The notes under the pieces are model-generated. The model did no database searches, had not been told where the DNA came from, and saw only the letters and a program-made list of their open reading frames with translations. Source: Phyllobacterium phragmitis (GTDB taxonomy: Bacteria > Pseudomonadota > Alphaproteobacteria > Rhizobiales > Rhizobiaceae). Taken from it: a stretch of DNA of 64,000 nt. This document shows, one piece after another, positions 53,077-62,154 of the stretch. Both the position numbers and the translations under genes were made by a program. The first letter of the stretch is position 1. Every line of letters begins with the position of its first letter. The stretch spans positions 310,001 to 374,000 of the forward strand of contig NZ_PVBR01000003.1 of assembly GCF_002980495.1 (NCBI RefSeq). The letters are read 5' to 3'.

Positions 53077-54300
53077 ATGAGCGAATGGGCACAACGAACC
53101 GAACTAGGGTCAAAATCGGGAACAGAACGGACGCCGGCGCGGGAAGAACCTGCCTGGAGCGCCGTATTATCGATGGCTCTCGGCGTATTCGGGCTTGTCA
53201 CGGCGGAGTTCCTCCCCGCCAGCCTTTTGACGCCGATGGCGGCGGATCTCGGCATCAGCGAAGGTGCGGCAGGCCAGGCCGTGACGGCCACCGCGGCAGT
53301 CGCGCTGGTGACAAGCCTCCTGATCGTGGCGGCGACGCGACGCATCGACCGGCGGCTCGTGCTCCTCGCCTTCTCGGTCCTGCTGGTCGTTTCCAACCTG
53401 CTGGTTGCTTTCGCACCCGACCTGCCGGTCCTGCTGATTGGCCGTGTACTCCTCGGGGTCGCCATCGGCGGGTTCTGGACCATGTCGGCGGCGGTGATCA
53501 TGCGGCTCGTGCCGAAGGCGCTCGTCCCAAGGGCGCTGTCGATCCTCTTCAGTGGTGTTTCCGCCGCGACGGTCCTTGCTGCCCCGGTCGGCAGCTATCT
53601 CGGCGATCTCGCCGGTTGGCGCAATGTCTTCCTGATCGCGGCTGCCCTGGGGCTTCTCACGCTCATCGTGCAGTTCGCCACGCTTCCATCGCTCGCATCC
53701 AGCGGCTCGGCCCGCATGCGCACGCTTGTCGATGTGCTGATGCGTCCAGGCGTCGGGCTCGGCATGATCGCCATCGCGCTGGTCTTCACCGGACATTTCG
53801 CTCTTTTCACCTATATCCGTCCGTTCCTTGAGACCGTGACGGGGGTCGGCATCAATGCCGTCTCCGGAATTCTGCTCGGCTTCGGCATCGCCAATTTCCT
53901 CGGCACCTATCTCGGCGGACTGATGCTCGAGCGCAACATGCGGCTGACCTTAATGGGTATGCCGCTGATGATGGGCATTCTCGGGCTTGGTCTTGCCAGT
54001 GCGGGCAGCGCACCCCTGGCCGACGCCGCTATGATCACCCTTTGGGGGCTCGCCTTCGGCGCTGTGCCGGTGGCCTGGTCGACCTGGATAACCCGCACCA
54101 TCCCCGACGAGGCGGAAACCGGGGGCGGCCTCTTCGTTGCGGCGGTGCAGCTCGCCATCGCCATGGGAGCAGCGATGGGCGGCGCCATCTTCGAGGTGAG
54201 CGGTGCTGCGGGCGTCTTCACGGCGGGCGGCGCTATTCTCCTCGCGGCGACGCTGATGATCGGACTGGGCGTGCGGGCCCGAACCGCCGCGACCGCATAA
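53077..54300 (+). CDS. MFS transporter (DHA1-like efflux)
   Basis: 407 residues, twelve membrane segments. VLSMALGVFGLVTAEFLPAS, the loop TRRIDRRLVLLAF (MFS motif A-like) and the LPVLLIGRVLLGVAIGGFWT segment match DHA1 efflux pumps. ATG 53077 with GGAAAGGA upstream is chosen; a far longer open frame in the same register begins inside the divergent AraC gene and is spurious. Regulated with AraC. A terminator follows. Confidence 0.9.
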   Translation: MSEWAQRTELGSKSGTERTPAREEPAWSAVLSMALGVFGLVTAEFLPASLLTPMAADLGISEGAAGQAVTATAAVALVTSLLIVAATRRIDRRLVLLAFSVLLVVSNLLVAFAPDLPVLLIGRVLLGVAIGGFWTMSAAVIMRLVPKALVPRALSILFSGVSAATVLAAPVGSYLGDLAGWRNVFLIAAALGLLTLIVQFATLPSLASSGSARMRTLVDVLMRPGVGLGMIAIALVFTGHFALFTYIRPFLETVTGVGINAVSGILLGFGIANFLGTYLGGLMLERNMRLTLMGMPLMMGILGLGLASAGSAPLADAAMITLWGLAFGAVPVAWSTWITRTIPDEAETGGGLFVAAVQLAIAMGAAMGGAIFEVSGAAGVFTAGGAILLAATLMIGLGVRARTAATA

Positions 54301-54340
54301 CCGGACGGCGGCGCCCTCTCAAATGGTTTGCCTGATAATG

Positions 54341-54366
54341 AAAAGCACCCCTCGCCGGGTGCTTTT
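54341..54366 (+). terminator. Rho-independent terminator after the MFS gene
   Basis: AAAAGCACCC and GGGTGCTTTT pair around CTCGCC; T-rich sequence follows. Confidence 0.8.
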
Positions 54367-54490
54367 CTGTTTCGCTTCTTGATGCCCCGGTTGATGACGA
54401 TCAGATCTTGCTTCGGGTTGGCGGCATCTCCGTCTGATCGGCCAAGGCTAATTTTCACCGTTGGACTGCTTGCAATGCAGGAGCAGTTAT

Positions 54491-54522
54491 TGTATTCATA
54501 AACTGATTGCAAAATGCATACA
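54491..54522 (+). promoter_or_regulatory. Candidate operator before the SnoaL-like gene
   Basis: TGTATTCAT and ATGCATACA are inverted copies with one mismatch, 14 bases apart, ending just before the GGGAGG ribosome site. An operator or RNA hairpin is possible. Confidence 0.35.
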
Positions 54523-54534
54523 GAAAGGGAGGAC

Positions 54535-54930
54535 ATGATGGCCGACCCCATAGTCGTCGCCCGCAGGAGCTATCGGGCATATGCCGACAACGACCGCGCA
54601 GCCATCGAGGCAGTGATCGGCGATGACTTCTATTTTACCAGTCCGCTCGACAATCGCATCGACCGGCGGACCTATTTCGAACGCTGCTGGCCCAATAGCG
54701 AAATGATTTCGGACTTCCGGTTCATCCGTCTTGTGCAGCACGAGGACCAGGTTTTCGTGACTTACGAAGGGAAGACAAACGCGGGCCGACGCTTCCGCAA
54801 TACCGAAATCCTGACCGTGCGTGACGGCAAGATCATCGAGGCGGAGGTCTATTTCGGCTGGTCCATTCCGCATGAAGCGCAAGTTGGCGGCTTCATTGAC
54901 CCATCGAAGCCTGGAGAATCTGTCTCCTAA
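54535..54930 (+). CDS. SnoaL-like / nuclear transport factor 2-fold protein
   Basis: 131 residues. MADPIVVARRSYRAYADNDR, AIEAVIGDDFYFTSPLDNRI and the final EILTVRDGKIIEAEVYFGW form the SnoaL-like alpha+beta barrel. Such proteins are often small enzymes or binding proteins. AAAGGGAGGA lies before the double Met (54535/54538). It stands alone; a decayed LysR gene downstream may once have controlled it. Confidence 0.85.
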   Translation: MMADPIVVARRSYRAYADNDRAAIEAVIGDDFYFTSPLDNRIDRRTYFERCWPNSEMISDFRFIRLVQHEDQVFVTYEGKTNAGRRFRNTEILTVRDGKIIEAEVYFGWSIPHEAQVGGFIDPSKPGESVS

Positions 54931-55016
54931 AGACGGCCTTTGACAAATGAACCGCTTGGTCCTGCCAACGGCTATGGGCGTAGCCGTCCAGATTCATGCG
55001 TTGGCGAGCTAGGTCC

Positions 55017-55300
55017 TGGTTATTGTCGCTCGATCCCGGGGAAGCTGCCAATCTCTTCAGCCAGGAAATTGACCATGAGCCGGACCCGCGCGCTCCGGAA
55101 TGCTCAGCGGCACTGATGTCGGCGAATAGTCGGGCAGAACCACCTCGAGCCGACCTTTGCCACGAGATCGTCGATATAAGCCATTGATAAGCGGGGGCTA
55201 TGCCGCGTCCGGTGACAAGGGCTTCACGCACGGCGAGCCCATGGTCGACCCGAAGACGTCCGCCAAAGGGCACCGTATAGCGTACCAAGATATCCGTCAT
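55017..55300 (-). pseudogene. Remnant of a LysR-family regulator
   Basis: The minus strand reads VRYTVPFGGRLRVDHGLAVR and EALVTGRGIAPAYQWLI, then continues in other frames as GRLEVVLPDYSPTSVPLSI and VNFLAEEIGSFPGI. This is a LysR effector-domain end with at least two frameshifts. The N-terminal half is absent. Confidence 0.7.
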
Positions 55301-55316
55301 CGCGCTGGCTCAAAAC

Positions 55317-56543
55317 TCAGACAATGCCGATCAGCACTCCGCCAGCCGCCGCGACGATGACAACGATCCATGGCGGAAACTTCCAGGCCATGAGCAAGAC
55401 AAAGCAGGTGATCGCCAGCGCGAATTCGTAAGGGCCGACGATGGCGCTGGTCCAGACCGGATTATAAAGGGCAGCACCGAGAATACCGACGACGGCTGCA
55501 TTGGCGCCGCGCATAAGAGCCTGGGCGCCCGCTCGTGCACGAAATTCGTCCCAGAACGGAATGATCCCTATCAGCAGCAGGAAGCCGGGCAGGAACACCG
55601 CGACAAGCGCAATGGCGGCGCCCAACAGGCCGTTGGGCTCGGGTTGAAGCACCGTGCCGAGATAGGCGGCGAAGGTGAACAGCGGCCCGGGCACGGCCTG
55701 GGCTGCGCCATAACCGGCCAGGAACTGGTTTGCCGATACCCAGCCGGGCCGCACGACCTCCGTCTCGAGGAGCGGCAACACGACATGGCCGCCGCCAAAC
55801 ACCAGCGATCCGGCACGATAGAAGGAATCGAAGACCGCCAGACCCTGCGAGGACGTGACCGCGGCGAAAATCGGCAGGCCTATCAACATGAAGCAAAACG
55901 CGACGAGCGCCATGGCGCCCACGGCGCGCGAGACGGGAAAGCGCATGTGTCCGGTAATTGCTTCGCATGAGGTTCGGCATAACCAGAGCCCGGCGAGGCC
56001 GCCGGCTGCGATGGCCGCGACCTGCCCGATCGATCCGGCGACGAGAACCACGATGAGCAGGGCAGCCAAGGCGATACTGGCGCGCTCCCTGTCGGGGCAG
56101 AGGTTTTTCGCCATGCCCCAGACCGCCTGGGCGACGATGGCGACTGCGACGACCTTGAGGCCGTGGATGATGCCCGAGCCGATCGATCCGCCGAACAAGG
56201 CCGCGCCAAGGGCAAACAGCACGAGCAGGATCGCCGACGGCAAGGTGAAGGCGATCCAGGCAGCAGCGGCACCCAGCGGGCCGCCGCGCAGGAGCCCCAG
56301 CGCAAAGCCGACCTGGCTCGATGCCGGACCGGGCAGAAACTGGCACAGCGCGACGAGATCGGCATAGCCCTTCTCGTCTATCCAGCGCCGGCGAACCACG
56401 AGTTCATCGCGGAAATAGCCCAGATGGGCAATCGGGCCGCCGAAAGACGTCAGCCCCAGTTTCAAAAACACGGCAAAGACTTCAGCCGCAGTTCCCTTTC
56501 GGCCACCCAGATCTCCGGCAGTCGTCATTTCTACGTCATTCAT
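55317..56543 (-). CDS. chrA: Chromate transporter (ChrA, CHR family)
   Basis: 408 residues with two CHR repeats. The first repeat opens FLKLGLTSFGGPIAHLGYFR and carries LCQFLPGPASSQVGFALGLL; the second holds DSFYRAGSLVFGGGHVVLPL and AGYGAAQAVPGPLFTFAAYL. About 10-12 membrane helices. It exports chromate or related oxyanions. The start may be at 56543 or five codons on. No chrB regulator is next to it. Confidence 0.9.
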   Translation of the reverse strand: MNDVEMTTAGDLGGRKGTAAEVFAVFLKLGLTSFGGPIAHLGYFRDELVVRRRWIDEKGYADLVALCQFLPGPASSQVGFALGLLRGGPLGAAAAWIAFTLPSAILLVLFALGAALFGGSIGSGIIHGLKVVAVAIVAQAVWGMAKNLCPDRERASIALAALLIVVLVAGSIGQVAAIAAGGLAGLWLCRTSCEAITGHMRFPVSRAVGAMALVAFCFMLIGLPIFAAVTSSQGLAVFDSFYRAGSLVFGGGHVVLPLLETEVVRPGWVSANQFLAGYGAAQAVPGPLFTFAAYLGTVLQPEPNGLLGAAIALVAVFLPGFLLLIGIIPFWDEFRARAGAQALMRGANAAVVGILGAALYNPVWTSAIVGPYEFALAITCFVLLMAWKFPPWIVVIVAAAGGVLIGIV

Positions 56544-56628
56544 GTCTTCGTCGCCCCTTCACGGAAGCGTATCGAACAAATTGTCGAGCGCCAAGGGCGT
56601 CGTGGGTCAACAGATCGGTTCAGCGCCT

Positions 56629-57915
56629 TTACATCACCCAATCCGGCAAAAAGAGAACGATCTGCGGAAACAGGATCATCAGGCAGACCAACAACAAAAC
56701 CGCAGCGGCGAGCGGTAACATCTCAAGCGCGTAATCCTTGTATGAGCAGCGGAGGATCCCGCAAACGGTGAACATCGAAACGCCCACCGGTGGCGTCATC
56801 CCGCCAAAGGTCACGAGCGTCATCATGACGAGCCCGAAATGCACGGGATCTATGCCTGCAGCGGTTATGACCGGAACGAGGATAGGGGTCAAAAGCATCA
56901 CGAGCACGGTCGCCTCGATCAGCATACCCAGCACCAGAAGAAACCCGCAGATCACGAACAGCAGAACTGTCGGATTGGTAATTGCGGTGAGGGAAAACTC
57001 GGCAATCGATTGCGGCACACGCTCAAAGGTGATGACGTAGCCGAAAACACCAGAGAGCAGGATGATCAGCATGATCATTCCGATATCGCGCACGCTACGC
57101 ACAAGCGCGTCGATCAATGCCGGGATCGTCAATTCTCTATAAACGAGGAAGCCAATGAACAGGGCATAGGCCACCGCGAATGCCCCCGCTTCGGATGGCG
57201 TAAAATAGCCGAAGCGAATTCCGATCAGCAGCCACACTGGAAACAATACCGCCCAGAAGCTACGCTTGAAATCCACCCAGACTTCGCGAAGCGTCGGTGG
57301 GCGCTTGTTTTCAGGCTGATAGTTGCGACGCACGGAAATGCCCCAGGTAGTCGCCATCAGAACAACAGTCAGGAGAACGCCCGGTACGATGCCCGCGATA
57401 AAAAGCCGGCCAATCGAGACTTCTCCGAGATAGCCGTAAAGGATAAGGCCGAGGCTTGGCGGCAAGGTCGCTGTGATAAGGCCCCCTATCGACAGCAAGG
57501 CCGCCGTGAAGCCGCGGCTGTAGCCTTTCTGAACCATGGGCTCGCCTAGAATTCGCGACTGCATGGCCGCATCCGCCACGGCCGATCCGGAGACGCCGCC
57601 CATGAGGGCGCTGAGGATGAGCGTGGATTGAGCAAGACCACCGCGCATCCATCCCGCTATCGTCGTCGCCAGCCCCACCAGTCTTGGGGTAATGCCCGAA
57701 CTGTTCATCAGATTGCCCAAAAGAATGAACAGCGGCACTGCCAAGAGCGGAAACGACTGGCTGGCGGCCACGATGCGTTGCACAGCCGTGCTATCCGGCA
57801 GGAAAACCGACGGCAGCAGGAAATAAGCCGAGCCTGCTATACCGATGGCAAAGGCCACGGGCATGCCGAGAGCGATGAGCGCGAGCGCGCCGACCAGGAT
57901 CATCGTCGAAATCAC
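56629..57915 (-). CDS. dctM: TRAP transporter large membrane subunit (DctM)
   Basis: 428 residues, about 11-12 membrane helices. VPLFILLGNLMNSSGITPRL, the GGVSGSAVADAAMQSRILGE block and GFTAALLSIGGLITATLPPS are DctM hallmarks. It is the ion-coupled channel of the TRAP importer. Overlaps dctQ by 4 bases. Operon order: GntR, AGE, DctP, DctQ, DctM. Confidence 0.92.
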   Translation of the reverse strand: MISTMILVGALALIALGMPVAFAIGIAGSAYFLLPSVFLPDSTAVQRIVAASQSFPLLAVPLFILLGNLMNSSGITPRLVGLATTIAGWMRGGLAQSTLILSALMGGVSGSAVADAAMQSRILGEPMVQKGYSRGFTAALLSIGGLITATLPPSLGLILYGYLGEVSIGRLFIAGIVPGVLLTVVLMATTWGISVRRNYQPENKRPPTLREVWVDFKRSFWAVLFPVWLLIGIRFGYFTPSEAGAFAVAYALFIGFLVYRELTIPALIDALVRSVRDIGMIMLIILLSGVFGYVITFERVPQSIAEFSLTAITNPTVLLFVICGFLLVLGMLIEATVLVMLLTPILVPVITAAGIDPVHFGLVMMTLVTFGGMTPPVGVSMFTVCGILRCSYKDYALEMLPLAAAVLLLVCLMILFPQIVLFLPDWVM

Positions 57916-58406
57916 AGGGGATACTCCTCGGCATCGGTGTCAGGTTCGAAAACCCTGCCCCAGCCCTTCGCGGCAATCCGCCGAAGCGTCGATATGGTCA
58001 TCAGAACGGCACCTACAGGCAAAGCCAATGTGACGACGCCGTAGCTGAGGCCGGATGCTCCCAGTTCGCGGGACCAATTTCCCGCAGCCAGTTGGAAGCC
58101 GTGCCAGGCAATCCAGATCAGGAACACAAGGACCAGGATCTCCAAAAACGCAGACAGAATTTTTTGAACCCCGTGGGGGGCCATTTCTATCAATGCCGCT
58201 ACCCGGATGTGCTCGCCCAGACGCATGCACAGATCGGCGCCGAACATACACGTCCAGAGAAGGAACAACTGTGCAAATTGGGGTGCCGACGTCACCGGAG
58301 CCCCGAGAGTGCGGCCTATGGCAGCAATCAGCACCGCCGACACCGTTGCCGTCAACAAGATAAGCGCGAGCACGAGCTCCACTCTGTCATAGATGCGCCA
58401 CAGCAT
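57912..58406 (-). CDS. dctQ: TRAP transporter small membrane subunit (DctQ)
   Basis: 164 residues, four membrane helices (about 9-33, 43-62, 81-105 and 117-143). FAQLFLLWTCMFGADLCMRL and EHIRVAALIEMAPHGVQKIL agree with DctQ. Stabilises DctM and the receptor complex. 98 bases after dctP. Confidence 0.88.
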   Translation of the reverse strand: MLWRIYDRVELVLALILLTATVSAVLIAAIGRTLGAPVTSAPQFAQLFLLWTCMFGADLCMRLGEHIRVAALIEMAPHGVQKILSAFLEILVLVFLIWIAWHGFQLAAGNWSRELGASGLSYGVVTLALPVGAVLMTISTLRRIAAKGWGRVFEPDTDAEEYPL

Positions 58407-58504
58407 CGCTATCCCTTTCTTCGCGGGAGCAAATCCCCGAACTGACGGATGTCGGCGCGAGTTGTCCCCGCGCCAACTATTGCCGGTGTCGGCGTCCGAT
58501 GGCG

Positions 58505-59485
58505 TTATTGCGCCTTGGGCAGGTAGGGTTTGAGAGCTTCGCGGGCCTCGACCAGTCCCACTTCTTCATAAACCTTTGCCGTCGCTTCACGGAACGGCGC
58601 CAGGTCCACCTTGTTGAAAGCAACCCCTGCCTTCTCCATCATGGACTGCACCTCGGTCAATTTTTCGGCCGTCATCCGCGTGGCTTCATCGCCAGCCGCC
58701 TTCAACTCTTCGTCTATGATGGTCCGAATGTCCTCCGGCAGCGACTTCCACCACTGCTCGGACGTCGCCAGACCGGTGAAAAGCTGGATATGGTTGGTGA
58801 GCGCGACATTGGTGGTGACTTCCTGCAGCTTGATGCCGGCCGCACCGGTCAGCTGTGCCTCAGCGCCGTCTATCGCACCAAGCTGAAGGGCTGAATATAC
58901 TTCCGACCACGCCATTGGCGCTGGTGTTGCGCCCATGGCGGAGACGGTGGCGATCCAGCTGGGAGCGTCGATCGTGCGAATGCGCACTCCGCTGAGATCG
59001 GCAGGCTTCTCGATCAGCTTCTTCGTGAACATCTGTCGGGTGCCCTGGAACCAGTTGTAGTTCAGCAGGCGCAAGCCGGCATCGGCGGCAAGGCTCTCGA
59101 CCCATTCGTCATAAACCGGCGATTCCGTAATGGCTGCATATTGTGTGTAGTCATCAACCAGATAGGGCGCGGCAAGAATGCCGAGTTCCTGCTTGAACGG
59201 AGCGAGGCGTCCGGCATCGACCAGCACCGCGATAGGCGCGCCGCCGCGAATTTGCTCAAGCACGTCATTGTCTTCTCCAAGCTGGGAGCTCGGATAGATC
59301 GTCACATCGATACGGCCCGCCGAGCGTTCCTCGATGCGCTTTTCGGCCCCTTGCATGGCGATCACCAATGGATCGGTAACCGGCTGCGACGTCGATAGAT
59401 TGAACTGGTATTCCTGGGCGACGGCAGCGCCGCCCAACAGTGAAAGCGCAGCTGCGAGCGCGGTAATGCGTGTGGCGTGGATCAT
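58505..59485 (-). CDS. dctP: TRAP transporter solute receptor (DctP family)
   Basis: 326 residues. Signal peptide 1-22 (LLGGAAVAQEY). DctP motifs: YPSSQLGEDNDVLEQIRGGA, LRLLNYNWFQGTRQMFTKKL and VRIRTIDAPSWIATVSAMGA with the conserved Arg. It should bind a sugar acid or an acylated sugar in the periplasm. GGGAGGAACC lies 5 bases before ATG 59485, which also overlaps the epimerase stop. Long frames upstream come from the epimerase gene. Confidence 0.9.
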   Translation of the reverse strand: MIHATRITALAAALSLLGGAAVAQEYQFNLSTSQPVTDPLVIAMQGAEKRIEERSAGRIDVTIYPSSQLGEDNDVLEQIRGGAPIAVLVDAGRLAPFKQELGILAAPYLVDDYTQYAAITESPVYDEWVESLAADAGLRLLNYNWFQGTRQMFTKKLIEKPADLSGVRIRTIDAPSWIATVSAMGATPAPMAWSEVYSALQLGAIDGAEAQLTGAAGIKLQEVTTNVALTNHIQLFTGLATSEQWWKSLPEDIRTIIDEELKAAGDEATRMTAEKLTEVQSMMEKAGVAFNKVDLAPFREATAKVYEEVGLVEAREALKPYLPKAQ

Positions 59486-60699
59486 CAGTCGGTTCCTCCC
59501 TGTGGTGATGATGATGGTGAAATGCGTAGTTTCGGCTGTATATGCCAGAGCCCTGTCCGTGCCCCTTCGGTAACGAACAGCGCGACGTGATAGATCAATC
59601 GGCTTAGCGCGTCGGGCCAGATCACGCCGCCGCGGCCGTCCAGTTGATTGACCCATCGGGTCCGATCGCAAGCAAAGAACCGGCTGAAGATCAGCCTCTC
59701 CCATTTCCTTGCTCTTGCCGCGGCGCGAGCGTCTCCCCTCAGGTGAAGCATACAGGCAAGTTTGCCGGCCTCCGTCAGCGGCCAGAGAAGATGGGTATCT
59801 TCAATGATGCTGCCATCTGCGGCCAATGCATCGAAAGGTGCGCCGTCGAGCGGGTCGCCCGTGCGGCGAATGCCGTAGGTATCGGCAAACACGGTCATCC
59901 GGTCAGCCAGGGGTCGGACATGGTCATCGCCGCTCAGATCGGCGTAGCGATGCAGCAGCCACGCCCATTCATATTGGTGTCCCGGCTCACGCCTTAGCCC
60001 CTCGGCCCCTTCAAGAGGTGACAGATCGTGGCTCACGAGTTCTCGAACGGAGCCGGTCGATCGGTCGATGAAATAGTCTTGCAACAATGAGACGTACCGT
60101 GTCGCGCGTTCGAGCCATACGACCTCGCGGGTCAACTCGTAGGCCTGCAGGACCGCCTCAAGCATATGCATTTGAGGATTTTGGGCCCGCCGGTCACCGG
60201 CCTGCGCACCCTTGAGAGCCATCTGGTCGTCTTCGTAGAGCGCGCCCGTCGCAGGCTCCGTCAAGCTTTCGATGAAGCGCCATAGTTCTTCAATCCGCCC
60301 CTCGGCCACAGCCTGAGGGTCGGCCTTTCGCAACGTCACCAGAGCGAGAAGCACAAAGGATTGGTCGTAGGTGCGCCGCACCCGACTTGCGCTGCCCTCC
60401 CGGGGGCTGCCGTCGGGATCAACGGCATAGCGATAGCCGCCCTCCGGATGGCGAAGATGCGTATCCATGAAAGCATGAATTTTACGGGCAGAGTCGAGAA
60501 GGGTGGAATTGCCGGTGGCCAGGCACAAGTGGGCCAGAGAAAATACGGTCCGCGCATGCACCAGTGTCGTTTTCGGCTCGCCGAAGACCGGCCTTCCCTC
60601 GCCATCGAGGCGCTCCACCAACCCGCCCCTCTTGTGATCGGCGGCCATGGCGATCCAGCGGGGCACGATGTCTGTCGCAAACGCAGTCGCTGAGGTCAC
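59485..60699 (-). CDS. AGE-family sugar epimerase/isomerase
   Basis: 404 residues. HARTVFSLAHLCLATGNSTL, the RTYDQSFVLLALVTLRKADP stretch, NPQMHMLEAVLQAYELTREV and GHQYEWAWLLHRYADLSGDD are typical of the AGE (N-acylglucosamine 2-epimerase / mannose isomerase) alpha6/alpha6 barrel with catalytic His residues. It would convert a ketose/aldose pair or an acylated hexosamine. Sits first after GntR, overlapping it by 4 bases, so the TRAP system probably imports its substrate, such as mannose or a related sugar. Confidence 0.88.
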   Translation of the reverse strand: MTSATAFATDIVPRWIAMAADHKRGGLVERLDGEGRPVFGEPKTTLVHARTVFSLAHLCLATGNSTLLDSARKIHAFMDTHLRHPEGGYRYAVDPDGSPREGSASRVRRTYDQSFVLLALVTLRKADPQAVAEGRIEELWRFIESLTEPATGALYEDDQMALKGAQAGDRRAQNPQMHMLEAVLQAYELTREVVWLERATRYVSLLQDYFIDRSTGSVRELVSHDLSPLEGAEGLRREPGHQYEWAWLLHRYADLSGDDHVRPLADRMTVFADTYGIRRTGDPLDGAPFDALAADGSIIEDTHLLWPLTEAGKLACMLHLRGDARAAARARKWERLIFSRFFACDRTRWVNQLDGRGGVIWPDALSRLIYHVALFVTEGARTGLWHIQPKLRISPSSSPQGGTD

Positions 60700-61424
60700 G
60701 TCACGGGCCCTCCGCGCGGCTCGAAGAAATCGGGAAGAGCCGCCGCCATAACGGGCAGATCGTCGAGAATCTGACGCAAATGCCCCCGCATGGCCGCTTC
60801 GGCGGCATCAGGATCGCGCTCGCGGATCGCCGAAACCACGTCGGCATGTTGCGTGATGAGCCGATCACGCGGAAAGTGTCGTGCATTGAGATATCGCATG
60901 CGATCCATCTGCGTCTTCAATGGTTGAAGGATTTCCCAACCAGACCCCTGCCCGGCCGCCTCGGCGAGGCGGCGATGGAACTGCTCATCAAGTATCAGGA
61001 AACCTTGGGGATCCGGCCCTTCCGCCACGAGCCTTTGCGCGTCAAGAAGACGCTCCAGATCGAGGATCAATTCATCGCTCGGCTGCACTGCGACCAGCCG
61101 GACAATGTCTGCTTCGACCGCTTCTCGAACAAAGCGTGCCGAGGTGACTGCGCTAATGCGAATACGGCTGACATAGGTCCCCCGTTGCGGTCTGATTTCG
61201 AGCAGCGATTCCTCGGCCAGTTTGATGAACGCCTCGCGCACAGGCTGTCTGCTGACGCCGAAGACGTTGGCCACATCAATCTCGGAAAGGCGCGCACCCG
61301 GCAGCAATTCGCCCCGAAGTATCCATTCGCGGATCGCGCGCCACAGCTGCGGACCAACCGCCTTTTCCAGAAAGACGTGCGGAGGCACAGGAAATGTAGT
61401 CGCAGTGCGCACATTCATTGACAT
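60696..61424 (-). CDS. GntR-family regulator, FCD subfamily
   Basis: 242 residues. The wHTH spans about 20-85: LWRAIREWILRGELLPGARL, SEIDVANVFGVSRQPVREAF, SLLEIRPQRGTYVSRI. The FCD ligand domain follows with metal ligands likely in FREAVEADIVRLVA, DEQFHRRLAE and HADVVSAIRERD. Start at 61424 with a GGAGGAGGGGAGGAC motif; 61418 is an alternative. It probably represses the AGE/TRAP operon that it heads. Confidence 0.9.
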   Translation of the reverse strand: MSMNVRTATTFPVPPHVFLEKAVGPQLWRAIREWILRGELLPGARLSEIDVANVFGVSRQPVREAFIKLAEESLLEIRPQRGTYVSRIRISAVTSARFVREAVEADIVRLVAVQPSDELILDLERLLDAQRLVAEGPDPQGFLILDEQFHRRLAEAAGQGSGWEILQPLKTQMDRMRYLNARHFPRDRLITQHADVVSAIRERDPDAAEAAMRGHLRQILDDLPVMAAALPDFFEPRGGPVT

Positions 61425-61455
61425 GTCCTCCCCTCCTCCTTCCTGAACATGAAAC

Positions 61456-61472
61456 ACTACTACCATACTAGT
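61456..61472. promoter_or_regulatory. GntR operator upstream of the TRAP operon
   Basis: ACTACTACCATACTAGT is a 17-base site with symmetric outer positions (ACTAnTA...TAnTAGT), resembling FCD/GntR boxes. It lies about 32 bases before the GntR start, so it could control the whole operon including the regulator. Confidence 0.65.
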
Positions 61473-61855
61473 CAACTCCCTGGGGCGGCTGGGAGTTAGC
61501 CAAGCATCGCGGACTTTGATCCAGATCGAGGTCGCGATACCCCCTCTTGTGCCAGACACGCGATCCAGCAGCAGTCGAAATGCATCTGATCTCGACCGCC
61601 GAGCATCCATCAATGGGCTCTTGAGGTGCGACGGCCTATGAACCGGCTTTTGAGACGGAGGGCCGTGGATCACATCGATCTTGTCGGGCGCCCGCGTTTA
61701 CCGAAGGCATGGCCGATGCGGCCCAGTTGAGGAATTGCCCAAGCGGCTACGCGAACTGCCGATCCGCATCGAGCACCTGCTGTGAAGAAGGCGCGCGGAC
61801 CATGGGCAATCGGCCTCTCATCGCTGAGCAGTTGAACGACACAAATGGTGATGTC
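61473..61855. other. Intergenic region without a supported gene
   Basis: No coding sequence is supported between the GntR operator and the DJ-1/PfpI remnant. Short frames such as 61709-61936 only become family-like once the remnant starts. Confidence 0.4.
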
Positions 61856-62110
61856 ATGAGCAGTATTCTGATCATACTTTCCGCAGCCTATACCTGGACT
61901 CGCGCCGATGGCAGCAAGCACGAGAGCGGTGTTTGAACCGAAGAATTCGTCGTTATGCACGAAAAGTTTGTCGGGGCGGGCTTCACCGTCGATGTCGCCG
62001 AACCCGGTGGAAAAACACCGACCTCGATCCCCACAGCATGAACCCCGATGTCGTCGGGCAGGAGCACGTCGACCACCCGTGGCTCGCACACGCGATAGGC
62101 ATCGCCTCGA
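61856..62110 (+). pseudogene. Decayed DJ-1/PfpI family protein
   Basis: The first frame gives MSSILIILSAAYTWTRADGS, then KHESGV and a TGA stop at 61934 where a Trp codon (W in GFW-x-EE) is expected. It continues in-frame as TEEFVVMHEKFVGAGFTVDV and AEPGGKTPT, then shifts to MNPDVVGQEHVDHPWLAHAI. Premature stop plus frameshift mark it as a broken class I glutamine-amidotransferase-like gene. Confidence 0.65.
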
Positions 62111-62154
62111 CGATCGGCTATACGAGTTCAATCACCTCAACCGAAGGGCCGTAG

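Noticed and set aside
51958-54300. 780-codon frame ending in the MFS gene
   Set aside because: The first ~373 codons run antisense through the AraC gene; the MFS start with ribosome site is at 53077.
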